Assembly: GCF_025860055.1 (NCBI RefSeq)
Contig: NC_068294.1
Coordinates: forward strand, 8,560,827 to 8,624,826
Length of the DNA stretch: 64,000 nt
Direction: 5' to 3'
From: Xyrauchen texanus
Lineage: Eukaryota > Chordata > Actinopteri > Cypriniformes > Catostomidae
Part shown: in pieces, positions 59,284 to 64,000 of the stretch
Position numbering within the stretch: the stretch's first letter is position 1
Layout: every line of letters starts with the position of its first letter
Position numbers and translations under genes: made by a program
The notes under the pieces: generated by a model
The model's input: the letters and a program-made list of their open reading frames with translations, nothing else
The model's database searches: none
What the model was told of the DNA's origin: nothing

Positions 59284-59438
59284 GAGAGTACCCCATGTGA
59301 CTCTACCCTCCCTAGCAACCGGGCTAATTTGGCTGCTTAGGATACCCAGCTGGATTCACTCAGCATGCCCTGGGATTTGAATTGGTGAACTCCAGTGGTG
59401 CTAGCCAGCGTCTTTACCACTGAGCAACCCAGGCCTCC
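59279..59438 (-). mobile_element. tRNA-derived SINE
   Basis: On the minus strand the head GGCCTGGGTTGCTCAGTGGTA holds the A box (about 59411-59424) and AATTCAAATCCC the B box (about 59372-59383). The body includes GCATGCTGAGTGAATCCAGC and GGTTGCTAGGGAGGG, then GTCACATGGGGTA. Typical of a cyprinid-type tRNA SINE, adjoining the (TA)n tract at its 3' end. Confidence 0.85.
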
Positions 59439-59804
59439 ATTTGTAACTATATTCTTATTACCAACTATTTATTGTAGTGGAATACAGTTACTAATATTTT
59501 GTATTAAGTCATACGTAATCCTGTTACATGTATTAAGTTACTTCCTAACACTGCATACAATCATACAGCTCTTACCATTTTATCAAATGTATTCAAAATG
59601 TTGTATTCATGCAGTACCCTTAAAACCTACCACATTTGCCTTAATGCACTAAAATAAAAAAGTAAAGACAAAATTACACAACATTTTAAATGGACCTTCC
59701 CAAAAACTTTCCGCTCGATTCCCAAATGCTTTGTACTCCCCAGATTTGTTAGTAAAATGTGTGCATATTAGAGGGGTCATGACATGAGGAATAACATTTT
59801 CCTT
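59439..59804. other. Intronic sequence, nothing recognised
   Basis: No supported feature. Confidence 0.4.
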
Positions 59805-60239
59805 CACTGCAAAAAATGATTTTCTAGACAAGTATTTTTGTCTTGTATTCCTGTCAAATTATCTAAACTTTCTTAAAACACGATTTATTTACTTGTCAAG
59901 CAAAATGGGATAAGATATTAAGTCTTGTTTTAAGATAAATCTGACTAAATTTAGTGAACTTTAGACTCAAAACAAGAAAAAAAAATCTGCCAATGGGATA
60001 AGCAAAATAAACTTGTTTTCCTTTTAAATTAAGTTTATTTTGCTTATCCCATTGGCAGATTTTTTTTCTTGTTTTGAGTCTAAAGTTCACTAAATTTAGT
60101 CAGATTTATCTTAAAACAAGACTTAATATCTTATCCCATTTTGCTTGACAAGTAAATAAATCGTGTTTTAAGAAAGTTTAGATAATTTGACAGGAATACA
60201 AGACAAAAATACTTGTCTAGAAAATCATTTTTTGCAGTG
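59805..60239. mobile_element. Near-perfect 435-bp palindrome, Angel-like MITE
   Basis: The left arm (59805-about 60014) begins CACTGCAAAAAATGATTTTC and the right arm (about 60031-60239) is its reverse complement, ending GAAAATCATTTTTTGCAGTG. By eye the arms differ only in the length of one A/T run (nine against eight). The loop is about 16 bp. The termini and palindromic body match the Angel family of zebrafish inverted-repeat elements, as I remember it. It can form a long hairpin or cruciform. No coding sequence. Confidence 0.88.
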
Positions 60240-62452
60240 TTGATCTTTTGACATATAAGAGTTTATAGAAAAAGAGCATTTATTTTGACCAAGCTGCAAA
60301 AACGGCTCGTTTGGAATTCATGGAACTTGTGACATCACAAGGACCAAATACATCTTCATATGCAGCGTGGATTTTCCATTGATTTTGTATCGTTTTTTTT
60401 TTTATTGTCATTTGCCAAAATGCACTAAAAAGAAAAAATAAATTTTTACACAAAATTTAATGGAAAATAATTATTTACATTTCCAAGTCGACAACTGGAC
60501 ACCACTCACATGCTAATAATGAGGTTGCCAGATTAGAATACTTATGTTTAAAGCATTTATTGTTTTTACTATTTAAAAACAAATGTATGCATACACCACA
60601 GTGTTTAGTAAGTAGAACTCTGGTTCTATAATCAAGTATAGCCTAAATTATTTTTAATTTGTGCTTAAAAAAAAAGTAAAAAACTTTTTGCCAATGAGGT
60701 AATAATAAAAACCAATGGAAAAACAAGACAAAAATACTGATTAAGAAAACTGATTTTTGCAGCGTAGTAGTCATCACCTGGTATGGCGGTGGTCTGGTGG
60801 CCTCTAGTGGCTTTCAGTAGAACACCAGATGTTTAGTGAGATAAGTAGCCTGCTGTTCTGGAACATGTCAAGTTGAACCTGGGGTCAGATTGTGGTTATT
60901 TAACTTTTAGTCATAAAGTGAATGAGACTTTATACCTTGTTTTGTCTGGTACCTAATTGAAGACTCATGAGATGTTTGGATAATGCTTGCTCACCTCATG
61001 GGGCATGAAGCATACATGAGGATAACAGAGAATACATTTGTCAGAGTTGTGAGTAAGTCTTACGGTGCATCTTCAGCAGCCAAAAATAGTGGAGATATTA
61101 TTTATTACATTACCACTTCCTGCCTCTCTGCACACACTCCCTGTGTCTCTGTCCATTATCTCTCCTATGATTGCAGTAAATCACAGTGATGTTTGTACTA
61201 AACTGGCATGGCGTGTGTACTGTGAGATCACTCTGTAGATAACAGTCTATGCTAGGCTGGGTCACTCATGCCAGCAAATTAGTATGAGAGGAACTCTCAT
61301 GGTTTTCCCAGATTCGTACGTCTGCCGGGAAAAGTCTGCTGCTAATTACAGACAGGTGTGTTTGCATGTGTGTAAGTGTATGTGTGTTTGTTTCTAAGCA
61401 AAGCACCTTATATGCAGTGGCCCACAAACGTATTTGAATACTTAAGCCACAATTAAAAGTGCACATTTGATGATATTGGCAAGAAAAGTGTTAGTTCCAA
61501 ATGCTCTACCACTATTTGTACATAGATGCCCTTTTGTTTTCTAATGCAATTACATTCCTTCATTTTAAAGTGTGATTTAATTGTTTAATATATTTTTTTG
61601 GACCACTGTAGTAAAGATTAAGTTTTCTCTGTAGAATTTACAGTAAATACATATTCAAAAGGCCACCTAATGCTACACTGACATGTTGTTTGTTAGTGAT
61701 AAAGCTCACTGATTTTGAATGGCAGAATATAAATCATGGGAGTGGATTGTATTTCCTAAGCTGGAGCGCGTCCATTGGCATCTGCAAAGCCTTTCTTGAT
61801 CTGGATCCGAGCAACAGGTGCGCGTGTGAACTCAGCCAAAATCCACATACTTTACAGTTTACAGCACAATCTCAAAATGCTTTCGGGCAGCAACTGTGCA
61901 ACGGCAGTGTGCTCTCCAGCAATAGGTTTCAATTAAACAAGTTCCATTTGCCTCTACCCAAAAATGTGTTTTTTCTTATCCTGTAAATTGGATGGATGTA
62001 CAGTACAAGTCACTTTAACTTCAGTTGTAGATACAGAAATAAGTATCTACAACCCCCCCATCAACATTTAGCTCAATAAAATCTCTAGGCCTACATATAT
62101 TTTTGAAATAGAAAATTAATAAATGATTAAGGCATTGTATACATTTTCAAAGACACTTTTAATGTGACCTCATAATAATAAAAAATCTGGTTAAAAAATC
62201 TGTCTTGTAGTTGAAGGAACACCTCAATATGTTTGAACAAGATGACGGGTAATGGAGGATTAATTGTGACATTTAGCAGACAAGGTATACAAATATGATT
62301 TACACTGATATGCTTACCCTGGACACAGATCTCCTGAGATCAGATCAGAAATGATGAAATAACTTCATAAGCCAAACAGCAAGTGTAAGCATAAAGTATG
62401 TAAGTGTGATAAAAAAAAAAAAAACCATATAAATTTGCTCATGTTCTGGGCT

Positions 62453-62453
<1 letters not shown>
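60240..62453. other. Intronic sequence; one Angel-like fragment
   Basis: AAACAAGACAAAAATACTGATTAAG and ATTTTTGCAGCG at about 60720-60766 are a degraded Angel-like end. The open frame 61690-61986 has no recognised domain. No collagen exon was found. Confidence 0.45.

Positions 62454-62489
<36 letters not shown>
62454..62489. repeat. (CT)n microsatellite
   Basis: Pure CT tract of about 36 bp. Confidence 0.95.
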
Positions 62490-62490
<1 letters not shown>

Positions 62491-62814
62491 GGTGTGAGTG
62501 TGTGTGGTTACCTCACCATTGTTCTCATACACTCAGGTGGTGCCCACATGCTGTCCGTGCTCATTTGAGGCCGTGGTTTGATTAGCAGTGTGGTAAACAG
62601 ACTGTATTACATGCAGACATGGCCAAAAACGAATCTCATGTGACCGTCATTGCCTTCTCTCATAAATCATTCTTTTGACTTTCCACAAAAGTTTTTCATT
62701 CTCTGATGTGATCTGAGCAGAGTAAATATGTTGAAGTTACTGATGAAAGGGAAGGAGAAAGATTCTTTTCTTTGTTCTTTTGGCCATTTAGAAAAAGTTT
62801 ATTAGCTTATTATT

Positions 62815-63175
62815 AGCGGTGCTTGCTAAGATCAAGCATCACTGTTACTATTGCTCATACTTAGGGTTAAGGATTTCGTAAACATCCTGCACCATTTGTG
62901 CTAAGATCAAGAATGGTATATAAAATCATGTGGCTTGTTGTGGAGAGGTGTGCTACAGCCTAAGCAATTAGAATGAAAGATTTCAGATGATAAAACAAAA
63001 AAATCCCTCCAACTTTCATTAAAGGAGTCTTGTACTGATCTTAAAGTCAATATATACCATTTAAACACTTGAAACATTCTATGCACCAGAATATAATTTC
63101 TGAGACTTGGGCCAGTAAGCAATTGCCTAGAACAACCTGGCAAACTATTGTTTTTTTTACAGGCAAGCACCACTG
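62815..63175. mobile_element. Dispersed TIR repeat, copy 3 (best ends)
   Basis: The left end has GGTGCTTGC (62818-62826) and the right end GCAAGCACC (63163-63171), a perfect inverted 9-mer. The interior matches parts of 9085-9285 and 20585-20874. About 360 bp with no coding capacity, so a MITE-like element. Confidence 0.65.
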
Positions 63176-64000
63176 TCAAATGTACAGTAGGTATATCATA
63201 ATTCTTGCTTACAAAAATGAAAGCCAAACTCTGAAATAAGAAGGCTTTTTTTCTTAGTTTTAGTCCTTCTATTAAATCCAGGAACGTCTTTCTTGAGGGG
63301 CCAGGTTGAAAGAAATGTAACATATCACGAAGTATTCTCTGTGTATTTTAAGCATAAAGCAGTCCAATAAAATATATTCCCTTCTGAGAAGAAAGGAGAA
63401 CAGAGAGAGATGGAGACTTCATGGACATTGGATCCAGATGAGATGTCTTCTCTCTCCTTGGAGCCCCACAGGATGAGATTGTGGTTTTGGGGGTTTCTTT
63501 CATGCAGAATAAGGAAACCCGAACTAAAGGGGGTCACACTGTATATGTTCCTGTCCGTTATCCTCTTCATTTTCTTATATTATAATCACTTTTTCCCCAG
63601 ATGAACGAAAGACTAAGTAAACAAAGGAGAGAATTGTTCTTAGAAGGTGAAGTAAACACTAGTGCTACCAAAAGTAATTACAAAAATTTATCATATTAAA
63701 AATTATATATATATATATATAAATTATATGTAATAAATATAATAATAAGTGTTTTAATGTAAAAAAGAAAAAGAAAAGATAAAAAGAGTCTAATAATCTC
63801 TAATAACTAGAGTCTAATAATCTCATTAATGGTTTAATATTTTTTTATTTAAATCATTTTTGTCATCTTTGACAGCATGGACATCATGCATAGTGCTGGA
63901 TTTCAAAAATATTATTATGGTTTAAGTGGGTAGATTATTTGTTCTGTTACCAAAGCTTTTAGTGGCTTATAACTGGATATGAAAGGAAATTTCAGTGCTG
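63176..64000. other. Intronic sequence, nothing recognised
   Basis: AT-rich with a short (TA)n run (63704-63720) and a TCTAATAATCTC repeat (about 63788-63825). No exon or bounded repeat. Confidence 0.4.

Noticed and set aside
59360..59438. Functional tRNA gene on the minus strand
   Set aside because: Also a SINE head; it does not fold as a complete tRNA.
61740..61830. Candidate next collagen exon
   Set aside because: No Gly-X-Y run in any frame with splice sites; only a chance glycine-poor open frame.
61690..61986. 98-residue open frame as a gene
   Set aside because: No recognised domain, no clear splice or promoter context; length is compatible with chance.

Overview
The window is vertebrate, almost certainly teleost and probably cyprinid. 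It is AT-rich and intron-like, packed with fish-type transposons (Tc1-like, DIRS, Ty3/gypsy chromovirus, LINE, tRNA-derived SINEs, Angel-like palindromic MITEs) and long (TA)n, (GA)n, (CA)n and (CT)n microsatellites. Nothing resembles a bacterial gene layout. The species assignment rests on recognising repeat families from memory, not on a database search.

The only host coding sequence I can support is three very short collagen exons on the + strand at 52855-52890 (36 nt), 54253-54260 (8 nt) and 56391-56417 (27 nt). They have correct splice sites, compatible phases and an unbroken Gly-X-Y register. The residues fit collagen XXIII (col23a1) best. The ~52.8 kb upstream is then most simply one or more large introns of that gene, and the stretch after 56417 is the next intron. 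No further exon was recognised up to 64000.

Layout: 1-230 Tc1-like tail; 560-3655 an internally deleted DIRS element on the minus strand; 6370-8096 an element with a 120-bp tandem array; 9.1-14.1 kb microsatellites, a hAT-like element and a TTAA-flanked MITE; 14.84-16.26 kb a TIR-bounded element holding a tRNA-like relic; 16577-19797 a LINE with a 14-bp target duplication; 22189-27339 a Ty3/gypsy chromovirus with both LTRs; 29.15 kb a SINE; 30.3-34.6 kb three Tc1-like relics; 36.4 kb a lone DIRS end; 37.04-41.36 kb a Tc1-like element broken by three later insertions (hAT-type MITE, TTAA MITE, non-autonomous LTR element); 43.7-44.8 kb an LTR-like fragment and two TIR elements; 50.6-52.4 kb two more Tc1-like relics; 52.85-56.42 kb the collagen exons; 54.65-55.92 kb, inside the collagen intron, a diverged minisatellite with a heat-shock-element-like motif; 58-64 kb a Tc1 fragment, a SINE, a near-perfect 435-bp palindrome and another TIR element.

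There is no operon or multi-gene pathway. The window reads as a large intron colonised in several waves, and the nesting gives a relative order of insertion. All recognisable transposon coding regions are frameshifted, interrupted by stops or deleted, so none looks autonomous. The signal most worth testing is the minisatellite at 54.65-55.92 kb, which holds twelve perfect TTCnnGAAnnTTC matches.
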